From: Zoroaster sp. YZ-2022
Lineage: Eukaryota > Echinodermata > Asteroidea > Forcipulatida > Zoroasteridae
DNA length: 64,000 nt
Reading direction: 5' to 3'
NCBI GenBank assembly: GCA_029582265.1
Contig: CM055816.1
Span: 28,378,366 to 28,442,365, forward strand
Shown here piece by piece: positions 49,655 through 59,577 of the stretch (the first letter of the stretch is position 1; every line of letters begins with the position of its first letter). The notes below the pieces were generated by a model. That model was not told the DNA's origin. It saw nothing but the letters and a program-made list of their open reading frames with translations, and made no database searches. Both the position numbers and the translations under genes were made by a program.

Positions 49655-50335
49655 TATCCACTGGATCAAATCTGATAATTGCTTGCCATTTCACTTTGTT
49701 TATGGAAAAACCTTTCAATTTTAGATTTAAATGAAGCCAACATTGGTATTTATCTCTTGGTATTAAGTCTTGTACAAAAATAAATTTAATCTTTATTTAT
49801 AATATACTTCATAAAGGGTTAAGTTTATAACAAAAATATAATGATAAATTGACAATGATAGTGACACTGTAATCAAGCATTTCCTTATTGTGACATGCTT
49901 ATAAACTGTTTTCACCTATACCGCAAATAATTAAAAAATTATTTATAAAATTTGAAAACAAATTATACATTGATTTTTAACTTTTCAAGGTTGTACACAT
50001 GATTGGCAAAATGTCTGTAAAGATCAGATGCCATTTTGTACATAAATTGTTAGACATTGAAATAATCAGAGTTGTATGGGTGCTTGTAAATTGCTAATAA
50101 AGCAATGAAATACATATTTATTTTAACTGTCTGTTGGGTTTCATAACTTGACTTTTGTGGTTACACACTTCCCTCCCCCACAATTGAAACCACTTTGTTG
50201 ACATGTTTAACCTAATTGTAAACAATCTAGAAATGAGTGTACATGGTATTACACATGTAACAAGTGCAATGACTTCAGTGTAAATGAACCCAACCATGAT
50301 CCTTTGTTGACAAGAAAACAGAATCAATCTGCATT
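49655..50335 (+). repeat. 716-bp tandem duplication, copy 2
   Basis: High similarity to copy 1 with small indels. AATAAA is conserved at 50096. The duplication looks recent relative to the surrounding repeats. Confidence 0.9.
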
Positions 50336-50817
50336 TATAATAAATGTACGCTCTGTATGTACGATTTAGTGACAGTTCAGAATGGGTGGCATTCAGGGGT
50401 TGTCGTTGGAATCGGTAATTTTGGAATAAAATGTCTGCCCCTCCCCCCAAGTTCTTGGTGATGGCATGTACTGCCACTGGTGATGGACCAACACATTTGT
50501 TTGTTTTCTTAAATTCTTTGGTCTATCATTGTAGCACTATAGAATCCAAGAACTAGGGAAGGGAGTGGCAAATAGCAATAAAAGTATAAGGCCCAAATTA
50601 CCAATTCCATTGACTGGATGACTGGTGCTTCATTATGTCGAAAATCACACCCAGCATCAATTCTGCAGCTGAAGTTGCAAGATGTTTCTGTCCTCTTTTT
50701 AAAAAAGACTTAAGATTGAAAAGAGGAGTAAGGGCTTAGATTTAAATAAATGTTGTTTAACTGACATGGATTGGAAAGGTGGTTATCAGATACACCCCTT
50801 CTCTTGGACTGAAATGC
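50336..50817. other. Intergenic sequence
   Basis: No supported feature. Confidence 0.5.
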
Positions 50818-51279
50818 CAGTACACTGTAAACATAAGTTAGTCATTGGTGCTCATAAATTAGTCAAAACGACTAATTTAGATTAGTCAAGTCTCAATGAC
50901 TAATTAAATCAACGTAGGACTAATGTTTAGTCACAAATGACCAATTTAGGTTAGTCATTGCTGATGTTTGTGACTAATAAAAATAAGTCATTCGTTATGA
51001 GCAAAACTTGATTATTTCAAGTTTATAATTGCTTTCAGAATGAATTTTCGCTGGGGTTTATTTCAAGTCATTCGGACTTATGATCTTTTTCATAAACACA
51101 TATTTTTAAACATTTTTGTAGTATTAAATTCATATGAAAATGGTCATGAAAATTTGTGGTGATACATTTTGTGTACCATTTGATTCTATTCAGTGATAAT
51201 TGAATGTTATTTCTTCAAATTGGTGACAAAAATCACAAATAATTTGCCTGGATGGGGAACATTATTACTCGTCAATGAC

Positions 51280-51566
51280 TAATGTCTCGTCATACGACTA
51301 AGAAAAACGAAATTGGTACGGTTATGCAACTGCTAAGTTCCTATTGGTTGAACGCAACTGGTAGTTTGCGGTTCGCGCATTGTCCATGCATTGAACGGGT
51401 ACCATTGAAATTGAACCGCGCAACGTTTGCATTATTGGCCGCCATTGTATCGACGTGTCAATGCATTGTTCGATTGCTTATTGTGTGCACAGCAATATTG
51501 TTTGCTAGAACGCTGTCATAATCTACTGCAATCTTGCATTCATCAAAGCCATCAAACATCAAAATA
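51280..51566 (+). promoter_or_regulatory. Possible promoter / 5' untranslated region
   Basis: CpG-richer than its surroundings, with a CCAAT-like CCTATTGG near 51338 and a TTGGCCGCCATTGT element near 51436 (YY1-like). It ends at the ATG of the next feature. Confidence 0.35.
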
Positions 51567-51601
51567 ATGTCAACGAACTCAGGAATGTCATCAACTGCAA
51601 G
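51567..51601 (+). CDS. Possible first coding exon (MSTNSGMSSTA)
   Basis: ATG in context AAAATAATGTCA, 11 codons plus two bases, then a consensus donor CAAG|GTAAGT. Its exit phase does not match direct joining to 52997, so an intervening exon would be needed, possibly in the stretch disrupted by the nested palindrome-tailed repeat. Confidence 0.35.
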
Positions 51602-51990
51602 GTAAGTCCAGTTTTCGTTGTATTAAGTGAATGTTTTATTAGTTGAGGCCTTATTTTCGGTCACACTATTTAGCGTCAACTCGACGGTTTCACGACAACT
51701 CAATACAACTCCACGACAACTCAAGACAACAAGTTACAAAATACCTTCAAATGCGGTATTTATTGCCAGAGTGTATCTGGAAACACGGCTCAAAATTATT
51801 TGCACTTTCATGCATACTTATTTTTCAAGGAAAAAATAGTTTTTTCTTCGTAAAAATAACCGATTTTCTCCGTCCGAAGATGCCTGCGCAATGACATCAG
51901 ACCGCACCATTGTGTTTTTGTCACTGTTTTTGTCACTGTTTGTAGGGGTTGGGAATGACCCACATTATAATCTTGCTTTTGTTTTTTATT

Positions 51991-52019
51991 AGGTGTTCGG
52001 GTATGTACCCGAAACACCT
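51991..52019. repeat. 29-bp palindrome 1
   Basis: Outer arms AGGTGTTCGGGTA and TACCCGAAACACCT pair with a single bulged base. Confidence 0.9.
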
Positions 52020-52050
52020 ATTGTTTTTGTTCGGTTTTTTTTTTTTTTTT

Positions 52051-52079
52051 AGGTGTTCGGGTATATGCCCGAAACACCT
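52051..52079. repeat. 29-bp palindrome 2
   Basis: Arms AGGTGTTCGGG and CCCGAAACACCT with core TATATG. It is 60 bp from palindrome 1 with the same TTGTTTTTGTTCGG spacer after it. Confidence 0.9.
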
Positions 52080-52119
52080 CTTGTTTTTGTTCGGTTTTTA
52101 TTATTATTATTTTTTTTTT

Positions 52120-52122
<3 letters not shown>

Positions 52123-52152
<30 letters not shown>

Positions 52153-52349
52153 CTTCTTCTTCTTCTTCTTCTTCTTCTTCTTCTTCTTCTTCTTCTTCTT
52201 CTTCTTCTTCTTCTTCTTCTTCTTCTTCTTCTTCTTCTTCTTCTTCTTCTTCTTCTTCTTCTTCTTCTTCTTCTTCTTCTTCTTCTTCTTCTTCTTCTTC
52301 TTCTTCTTCTTCTTCTTCTTCTTCTTCTTCTTCTTCTTCTTCTTCTTCT
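52123..52349. repeat. (CTT)n microsatellite, about 227 bp
   Basis: Uninterrupted CTT repeats. They account for the poly-Leu, poly-Ser, poly-Arg and poly-Lys frames. It is a polypurine/polypyrimidine mirror tract able to form triplex DNA. Confidence 0.98.
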
Positions 52350-52996
52350 CCCCCATCTTGTCCGCAAATAAAAACATACTTCCCAAGTTTAAAAAACCTT
52401 CAAACTTCACACATAGTTAGACCTTAACTTGTAGATGAAACTTAGTGACGTCATGATAATCAGGAAACCGGCAACAGTGACGTCATGATGACGTCAAGCC
52501 AACATACATAATGACCCACATTCGTGGGTTAGAAATGCTAACTATAGAGGGCGCTATACAGCTTTAGTGGTCTTTACACAAAAATAGATTGTCTACAAAA
52601 AACACATACTTGCAAACTTCACATGAACTTGAAACTTGGCATGTACTTAGAACTTAACAAGTAGATGAAACAGGAGTTGTGAGTGACCCCAATTTGACCT
52701 TACTTCCTGTCCAAACCGGAAGTCAATGTAATTGTTACTGTTTTTTCATTAAATAAAAGAAATGCAGACTACTAGGCCTACTACTTTATGAGCTTTATAT
52801 CGCTTCCATTTAAAACAAATGTATTCAGTCAATCAGTGCTAAAAAGCAAATAAATACAGAAATAATAATAAAATGATTAAATATAAAGTGGACATTACAT
52901 GTAAAGAGGCCTGTAACTAAAGAGCAAATGTGGGTTTCATATTTCGATTTGTAATTTTATTTTATGTTTTTTTCTTTCTTGATTTGATATTAACAG

Positions 52997-53137
52997 ATGT
53001 TATCCGAGTTCAAGAGACTGCAGGGAACAAAAGCTGGAGTAGAAGAACTTCTGGACGAAGGCCTGATGAAGAAGTATGAAAGTGCCATCCTGAAGCTGTT
53101 TGGGTCGGCCAAGAAATTGGAAGACTTGCACCAGAAG
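52997..53137 (+). CDS. Likely coding exon of an unrecognised gene
   Basis: A pyrimidine-rich tract and acceptor (GATATTAACAG) precede 47 codons starting MLSEFKRLQGTKAGVEELLD and continuing through EGLMKKYESAILKLFGSAKK. Only this frame is open, and its base composition is clearly richer in G and C than the flanks. The donor is weak (CCAGAAG|GTTTCT); read through, the frame stops at 53149. The peptide is predicted helical and charged. If spliced after AAG the phase fits the next exon exactly. I do not recognise the family; it may belong to the 7.26-kb element or be cargo. Confidence 0.5.
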
Positions 53138-53608
53138 GTTTCTGGATAACATCCTCTGCAACGGGATGAAATTGCTAGAAAAAAAGTCAGTTGGTTTTAG
53201 GAAGATAAACCTAGTTAAAGCCCCTATACAACATTATTAGTTCCACTATTCCAGAATAAAATAATGTAAGCAAGTCTTAATTGATGCGAAGATTATGTGA
53301 TATTAAAGTTATTCTGCCTGAAGTGCAGACATTTAAGAGAAATTATGAAAATATGATTCAGGCAGAAAAACAGAATCTGCGAAATTGTTGTCTTGCGTGA
53401 TTCACCTCAACATTACAGACAATCACCATTTCAGTTTTTCTAGGGTTTTTATCCATAATGTGAGCACATTTGCACTTGGGTGAAACTTACATGGTTAGTC
53501 AATCAGAGTTGCCAAATAATATTGTAGAGGGCTTTAAATAAGAAGCTTTTGTCAAAATGATTGATTATATTTTGTACTAAATGTGGTCTTTTATAAACAT
53601 TGTTTCAG

Positions 53609-53664
53609 GAGGCAACTTCTCGCAGTCATACTTGGTATTCCGGCTTTGTTAAGAGAAAAGGCAG
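53609..53664 (+). CDS. Likely coding exon
   Basis: Acceptor CATTGTTTCAG and donor GGCAG|GTATGT bracket 56 bases reading EATSRSHTWYSGFVKRKG. Entry is phase 0 and exit two bases into a codon. The W-x-x-F/G-x-K-R pattern faintly recalls the helix-turn-helix region of pogo/Tigger-type transposases, but it is too short to assign. Confidence 0.45.
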
Positions 53665-54241
53665 GTATGTTGCTACTTGCTAAGGAGAGTGTGAGTACAT
53701 AATGTGTGTTGTATTTGATATGCAAAGAACTACAGTGTAGCTTGAAAATATTGTATTGAATAAATTAAACATTTAAAAATAAATTGAGGCTTCTGGGTTC
53801 ATAAACAATCTAAGGAGTTTTCGGGTACCTTATATGCAACGCTGTGAAACTGCATCCTTTGAGTGAAGTGGTTTTGAGAATTTTATATTCGACATTCCAG
53901 TCAGTATACTCTGAGAATGCTTATACCCAATTTGAACTTTTACAGCAGTGGTAACACCAGCCCTGTAGTTCATGGGGCATTCCAGCAAGATTTACTCTTT
54001 CATGCTTTTACACCTCAATGAGCAGCTGTCTGCTGATTCATGTTGAGAGCTGTTCAAAAGCATAGTGGCAGTTCAACCACTGGTTTTTGGTTGTGACCTC
54101 CTTTTCTGCTACATTGAACTGGAGCTGTTGCGCTCTAAAACATCTGTTGAATATCATTTGCCTAAAATACATCATTTGCCTAAAGACATCGCACAATCTA
54201 ATTGTAAAGTATTTTTGGTTTATGTTCTCATTGATATACAG

Positions 54242-54341
54242 GAAGATGGCGCACCATACATTAAATGAGACGAACGATTCGGACCTCTCAGATACCTGGC
54301 CTGTTTTATATTTTCAACTTGGCATGTCCAGTAAGTTTTAA
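54242..54341 (+). CDS. Likely coding exon, possibly terminal
   Basis: Acceptor TTGATATACAG is followed by a frame completing the split codon of the previous exon and reading KMAHHTLNETNDSDLSDTWP, then VLYFQLGMS. It either splices at GTCCA|GTAAGT (54331) or reads on to SKF and a TAA at 54339. Three successive blocks with compatible phases argue for a real transcript, even though the protein is unknown. Downstream continuity is broken by the nested hAT at 54852. Confidence 0.45.
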
Positions 54342-54980
54342 GAAGAGGTAACCTTCTTTCTAGAAAATTATCCTGAATGTACAGGATAATGTGAAGATCG
54401 AATTGTGCAGTGGTCGTTACATTACTTGACAAGTAATGTGACCAACAACATGGTTTTAGCCAGATCTCAGAGGGTTGTCTTGGTGTCTTTTGAATTCACT
54501 GAATGTGTGAAAAGAATTAAGACTCCTTGGTTTTCAATTTACAACACATTTGGAATCAGTTATGGTGCTATTCGTGAGATTATATCTCTGCCTTTTCATT
54601 AAAACGGAAAATCACTTGCCAAAATAATGTTCCTTTGCAATATCACCCTAATTTTATAAGGTAATAAGCAATGTCTGGAAGGGCCAAACCTTATTTCAAT
54701 TTGTAATGTAATTTGAGTAATGGTACATGTATGAGGTTTGTTACACCTGACTCATCTGATTACATTTGTCATTTTATCACTCGGTTTTATAAGTTTAAAT
54801 GCAAACCAGTTATACTTTTATTTTTACAATAACTTGTGCTACATTATAGTTTAGCGGTGTGCGTTTTCGGATATTTTTGGAACCGGATACCGAAATCAGG
54901 AAAGTTCGATACCCGGATACCTGTTTTCATTCTTATTGAAAACATGCCTCCTTTGGTGTACAAAAGCAACACAACATGTG

Positions 54981-55150
54981 GCGTGAAAGAAAAAAAAGTG
55001 CAGATGCTTTTGTTGTATTTTTAGTCATATGAAACGTATTGAAATGAGTCACAAATGAGGGTTGCGCTCACATGATTTGCAAAAGCATAGCGATAGCTTT
55101 CAAACTGCAACTGGATGGATGAATAACTTTGAATATGTCTGGGATTTTAA
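54981..55150. repeat. Direct repeat flanking DIRS fragment, copy 1
   Basis: GGCGTGAAAGAAAAAA, TTTTTAGTCATATGAAA and TTTCAAACTGCAACTG recur in the same order at 55790-55945. Confidence 0.75.
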
Positions 55151-55189
55151 TATAATATGAGTAAATGGCTGCCGTGAACACTCCTGAAG

Positions 55190-55668
55190 TAGTTCAATGA
55201 ACAATCTAGTTTTCCTGAGGTATTTTATGAGTTCGAGCATTGGTATGAATTAAGATACCAAGACAAGTGATTGTTTGGGAAGGGCTGTCCATCTTGAGCA
55301 ATTTATATGAAATACTAACCATAAAGTAAAAACAAGTAATTAAAATGCCATTTACAAGCCTCCCGTGTATTTTCAATTTTGATGAGAAAATCATCCAGGT
55401 AAGCAACGACCCCATAAGATGTTGCATCATACGAGAGACATGCAGACGAGAGTAATTCTATGAAAAATGCATGGCGCACGTGTATTTCAAATGGAAGTTT
55501 AGTGCCATTTAAATAAGTCATCGATGACAGGTATATATATATACCGATAAGCACTTTGAGATCAACTTTGGGAGTCATATTATTGGAGTAATACTTTTGT
55601 TTATGTCTTCCAGCGCGTTGTAATGGCAGCAAAATTTTTGGTGCGCTTTCATCCGTCGATCTTTTCAA
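55190..55668 (-). pseudogene. DIRS-like reverse transcriptase fragment
   Basis: The minus strand encodes VVAYLDDFLIKIENTREAC, the YLDD catalytic box and following helix of an LTR/DIRS-type reverse transcriptase. After a frameshift it reads PSQTITCLGILI and then ARTHKIPQEN, matching the T-x-x-x-L-G-I-x-I-D-T ... L-P-x-E-K region that follows in DIRS-type enzymes. The sequence upstream of YLDD is poorly conserved. It is a decayed internal piece, without recombinase or RNase H seen. Ty3-type origin is the alternative. Confidence 0.6.
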
Positions 55669-55789
55669 GTTTTGGACTCGAAATTGAAGTCTGAAGCTAT
55701 ATGTACATTGTACATGTACACGTGATGTATAGCCTACACTGATGTTTGGAAAGGCACTAACACAAACAACCTTGACCTACACATTGAAT

Positions 55790-55945
55790 TATTTTGGCGT
55801 GAAAGAAAAAAGTATTTTTAGTCATATGAAATGTATTGAAATGAGCCGTTGCGCTCAGATGACTTTCAAAAGCATACTTAGCTTTCAAACTGCAACTGAA
55901 GGATGATTAATGATGTCTGGGGGTAACTTTGAGGATGTCTGGTTT
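55790..55945. repeat. Direct repeat flanking DIRS fragment, copy 2
   Basis: Pairs with 54981-55150 at a spacing of about 800 bp, bracketing the DIRS-like fragment. Confidence 0.75.
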
Positions 55946-56659
55946 TTAATAGAATATTCCACCAAAATGTACACTGGTGTATGACAAGAAACTATAAATC
56001 CTGATATTTTGAGATATCTGCAAACACATTCTTAGTATGGTTTATTTTAAATAGGAACTATACATCTCAAATGGCATCTCAAATTACATCTAAATATTAA
56101 ACAAATTTTGGATAAATAGAGAATTAGCTGTTGCAAACCGTTTACCAACACCCAAACCTAAGGACCTGTAGTATAAATGCAAACTGGTTGTTATTCGTTT
56201 CGAACCTACAGCAGGTTCTTTCTCAAAGGGGAAAATAGATTGATAAATAATTAGTAGGGTGTTTAATTTGTTAGGTGTTGTGAATATAAATTACGGGTAG
56301 TTTGCTGTCTTAATGTACCACGAACAAAATAACACGCGGGCATGGATTCACTGTTTTCTTCCCTATGTATTCATCGCAACATGTATTCTCCAAATTTGTG
56401 TCAGTAGATAACGTCTCAAAAGATCAATTTCATCTTACTTTATTAACAAGCACAGATTATAATCTGTAGTCTGGATTACAATTGGTGTCGTTTTTAAGGG
56501 GAATTAACATGCATATCGCGCGTAGCATGCAGCAATGCACGCTTAATTCATACGGTAGTCGATCGTTTCATGAATAATCAAATTGTTTCTGTATACATGG
56601 TGTAATAGTCTAACAACGTTCTAATTAGGCTATAACTATTTTATGTTTTTTAAATTAAA

Positions 56660-56935
56660 ATGTTTAACGACGATGACTCTGTAACCCTTACTACACACTC
56701 ATTGTATACAAAACCCACACCCTCACGCTGCATTCTCTGTGGCATAAACAAACCTTTTGGGGTGAAGGTAGTGATTAACTTGCTTAACTTTTTCTGTATA
56801 AAACCCACTCTATGGGGTTGTCGTATACAATGTAATAGGACATTCTACGAAAGTGTTTTTAATGTATCACAAACAGTTGGACAAAAGTGTATGGAAAATG
56901 TCCGTAAAATACTACAAAGGTTATCAGAGTGTTAA
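56660..56935 (+). CDS. Unassigned 91-codon frame in the hAT element
   Basis: ATG in context TTAAAATGTTTAACG. The frame has two CxxC-like pairs (CILCGINKPFG and a later C-x4-C). No family is recognised. It could be a zinc-binding remnant of a transposase or a chance frame, since it is AT-rich with no other support. Confidence 0.2.
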   Translation: MFNDDDSVTLTTHSLYTKPTPSRCILCGINKPFGVKVVINLLNFFCIKPTLWGCRIQCNRTFYESVFNVSQTVGQKCMENVRKILQRLSEC

Positions 56936-57489
56936 TCTCTTGAATAAAATTGCTCCTTAAAGTGTAAAAATTACATTGTTCAATAGTAAAAGATTTCTGT
57001 TCACACCACTGAAATGGTAAGTCCCAATTTTAAAAAGTAGTTTGGGTACCGGAACCGAAAAAAATGGAATCGGTAATGACAGTTTCGGTCCGGGTATCCG
57101 ATATGAATACCAAGGTACAGCCCTATTATAGTTGGGTATTATATTTGAACTTGGTTTTATATTTACTGCATAAAATTGTGTTACTAAATTTATTTGCCAC
57201 TAAGAAACCTGGAAACCTGAGTGCAAAATGTATGTACTATTGTGTGTGTGTGTGTGGGCGGGGGGTGCGCTTATTATCTCCGCCTTTGCTGTTGCAACCC
57301 AACTACTGGGGGGTAATAAACAGATGTGGCATATATTCCTCGTGTCTACATTTGTTTTGCTGTTTTGCCAACTTATTGCAAATTTGAAGAAATTCACTGA
57401 AGCTGAACTTGTGGGATATATTTAATTTACTTTTTACTTTATAGTTATTATGTTTTATTAATGTACTTTTATTTCAAGCCAAGAACAAG

Positions 57490-57655
57490 ATTTTGTATTA
57501 CGGGTTATACCTGGTTGAGGTATCATGCAGCTTTAAAAGTGGTTTTAATTTTTTTAATTCTTTTTAGATATGTGATGTATGACATCACATATCTAAGAAA
57601 AATACACCTTTTAAAGCTGCATGATACCTCAACGAGGTAACAACTGAATACAAAG
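57490..57655. repeat. 165-bp hairpin (foldback)
   Basis: Outer arms share GAGGTATCATGCAGCTTTAA and its complement. The centre is a perfect 14-bp palindrome, TTAGATATGTGATG (57564-57577), with its complement at 57583-57596 and a 5-base loop. The whole folds into one long stem with one unpaired stretch. It is likely a small MITE or a structured site of the host element. Confidence 0.8.
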
Positions 57656-58081
57656 TCTTTGTGGATGATGCAATGTATTCAAACTTTTCTTTTGAGTATA
57701 CACATTTGTTACACAGTTAAGTGAAGGTAAACCGATTACATTGAAATAAATATTTTTGACAAGATTATATGATTTAATTTGCTTCATTTCTTTTTTTTTG
57801 CAAAAAATGGAAGCCTTAGTCGTGTGACTAATGTGATTAGTCATCATTTTGAATGACAAATTGCAAAGTCAGATGACTAACGTTTGGTCATTTCCAGACG
57901 TTTTTGGTTGGAATCAGATGACTACTTAAAATAAGTCACATTTGACTAATATTTGTCTTGTATTTGACTAATTAATGTTAGTCATCTGGCTTGTCTGACT
58001 AATTTTTATTAGTCATTTCAGACGTAGGGCAGGACTAATTTTTATTAGTCAAAATGACTAATTTATGTTTACAGTGTACTG

Positions 58082-58345
58082 CTATAGCAAAAAATAACAA
58101 ATTAGACTAAACCGTAATTTTTTGTAATAAACAACCATTAAAACTAAATGAAATGTTCATCATTGGTATGAAGACCCCTTCTCAAACGATCTGTTAATGT
58201 AAGACGTTAAACCATACCATCGTGTAGCCTAGAAACTGAAGATTGTTGATGACTTGAACAGTTACGATACTGCATTTGGGTGTGTGTCAACGCCGTGTCG
58301 GGGTGCTGTAGGCTGGAACTGAGTCAGAGCCATGATACATCGGAG
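58082..58345. other. Intergenic sequence
   Basis: Nothing recognised outside the element boundary. Confidence 0.5.
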
Positions 58346-58556
58346 TCAACATGCTGTAAAAAAAATAATAGTTAAGTTTTATAAGTACATAGAATAAAGT
58401 ATTTGAAAATTCAGAGAAGTTCTAATTTATGTGAATGAGGAAAACAATATGTCACAGTGAACATGCTGTAAAAAATAATAGGAAGGTTTTATAAGTACAT
58501 GGACCAAGAATAAAGTATTTGAAAATTCAGAGAAGTTCTAATTTATGTGAATGGGG
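58346..58556. repeat. 112-bp tandem duplication
   Basis: AACATGCTGTAAAAAA starts at 58348 and 58460. Both copies share TTTGAAAATTCAGAGAAGTT and TTTATGTGAATG. Confidence 0.85.
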
Positions 58557-59380
58557 AAAATAGTGTATAATTTTAGAGTAGCTGGATGGACCATTGAAAC
58601 TGAAAAGGGCATTGGTTTGTTTTCAAAATTGCACACAATTATTCTTGACAATGTGTAATAAATTAAAGAAATGTTCTCGCACGAAACTCACATCAAAAGA
58701 CAAAGGTATTTAAGGAAATTGCAGAGTCTCATATAATTTCATGTGATTGTGAGGGATGTCTGAGAGAGGCCTCAGGGAGCAGGACCTATAAGTACATGTA
58801 TTGTGTCATGAATATTATGCATTTTCATGTGAAATAATTGTCTATGTAAGTTTATTTGTATCTGAGAAGGGTAAAAAATAAGGAAAAGTGAAGTAAACAA
58901 TCACTAGGCTACTATTTAATTTGTGCACAAACAGAAGATTTTTGGAGAAAACAAAAATTACAAAATATATGGCATAAAATTTCTACTGAAAAATTGCCAT
59001 AACCTTAACAACTGAATTTTCCTATCCTTAAGTGGCGAGTTGTTTACTGTCCAAAGTATGTTCAAATCAAAGGCCTAACTAACGTTAGTTAAACAGGCAC
59101 AATGCAACGACGAATGGACAGCTTAAAAAATGTCTTTTCTTGTATAAAAACACGAAGATAAATACAGGAAATCGTCTTAAAAAGTAACTTCACGATACCT
59201 ACCCTTTATGACTGTGTTGGCGATCCATTTTTACACGAAATCCATGACATATTGGGTCACTCCCTCAAAAAGACACAAATTCGTAAGACAGTGACGAGCC
59301 TAAAAAATGACGTCTGGGTCATGGGGGCACCACACGCAAACAGCGATTGTACGTACATGATATGCAGCTCCATTGTAACC
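58557..59380. other. AT-rich intergenic sequence
   Basis: No supported gene. The overlapping frames at 59252-59493 come from the repeat below. Confidence 0.5.
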
Positions 59381-59500
59381 AAAGATCGTGTAGCGTCTCG
59401 TATTGCGCCTTGCGGCGCTACACGATCTTTGATTCTTTTATGCAACGTCTCGTAGCCTTGCGGCGCTACACGAACTTTGATTCTTTCATGCAACGTAACT
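59381..59500. repeat. Inverted repeat plus about 50-bp tandem unit
   Basis: AAAGATCGTGTAGCG (59381-59395) is exactly complemented at 59416-59430 across a 20-base loop. The right arm then repeats as TTGCGGCGCTACACGA with CTTTGATTCTTT.ATGCAAC in a second unit. Confidence 0.85.
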
Positions 59501-59577
59501 GAAACGTTTTAAATTTGATTTTAAAAACTTTGATTTAGCGTAATTCGACACCTGATGACATAATCATGACGTAACAG

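Larger units (their letters stand above)
51985..52735 (-). mobile_element. Palindrome-tailed repeat family, copy 2
   Basis: In minus orientation: one 148-bp-type piece (CCGGTTTGGACAGGAAGTAA), the conserved block, TTTGCGGACAAGATGGGGGA, a long GAA run, ACCGAACAAAAACAA, then two 29-bp palindromes. It lies head-to-head with copy 1 across 3.9 kb. It interrupts the 7.26-kb element between possible exons. Confidence 0.75.
54852..57125. mobile_element. 2.27-kb hAT-type element, nested
   Basis: Left end TAGCGGTGTGCG and right end complement TAGGGCTGTACC are inverted. Subterminal CGGATA-type sequence is shared (TTCGGATATTTTTGG; ATCGGATACCCGG). TTATAGTT is duplicated exactly on both sides (54844-54851 and 57126-57133), the 8-bp target duplication typical of hAT elements. 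The interior shows no hAT transposase. It holds a DIRS-like fragment and an unassigned 91-codon frame (56660-56935). Confidence 0.85.
50818..58081. mobile_element. 7.26-kb segment with TTAGTCA-rich inverted termini
   Basis: The left end CAGTACACTGTAAACATAA is matched by its complement at the right end (58081 inward), and both continue through (A/G)TTAGTCATT. About 200 bp inside each end are packed with TTAGTCA/TGACTAA heptamers (50840-51000 and 57820-58070). The layout is that of a DNA transposon. TA lies at both ends if the element is taken to start at CACTG; otherwise no target duplication is evident. After removing nested insertions about 4.2 kb remain. The superfamily is not recognised. 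Confidence 0.7.

Noticed and set aside
52053..52427. Poly-Ser, poly-Leu, poly-Arg and poly-Lys open frames
   Set aside because: They are translations of the CTT microsatellite in different frames.
57228..57425. 65-codon hydrophobic frame resembling a membrane protein
   Set aside because: It starts in a GT microsatellite and is AT-driven; no start context or partner exons.
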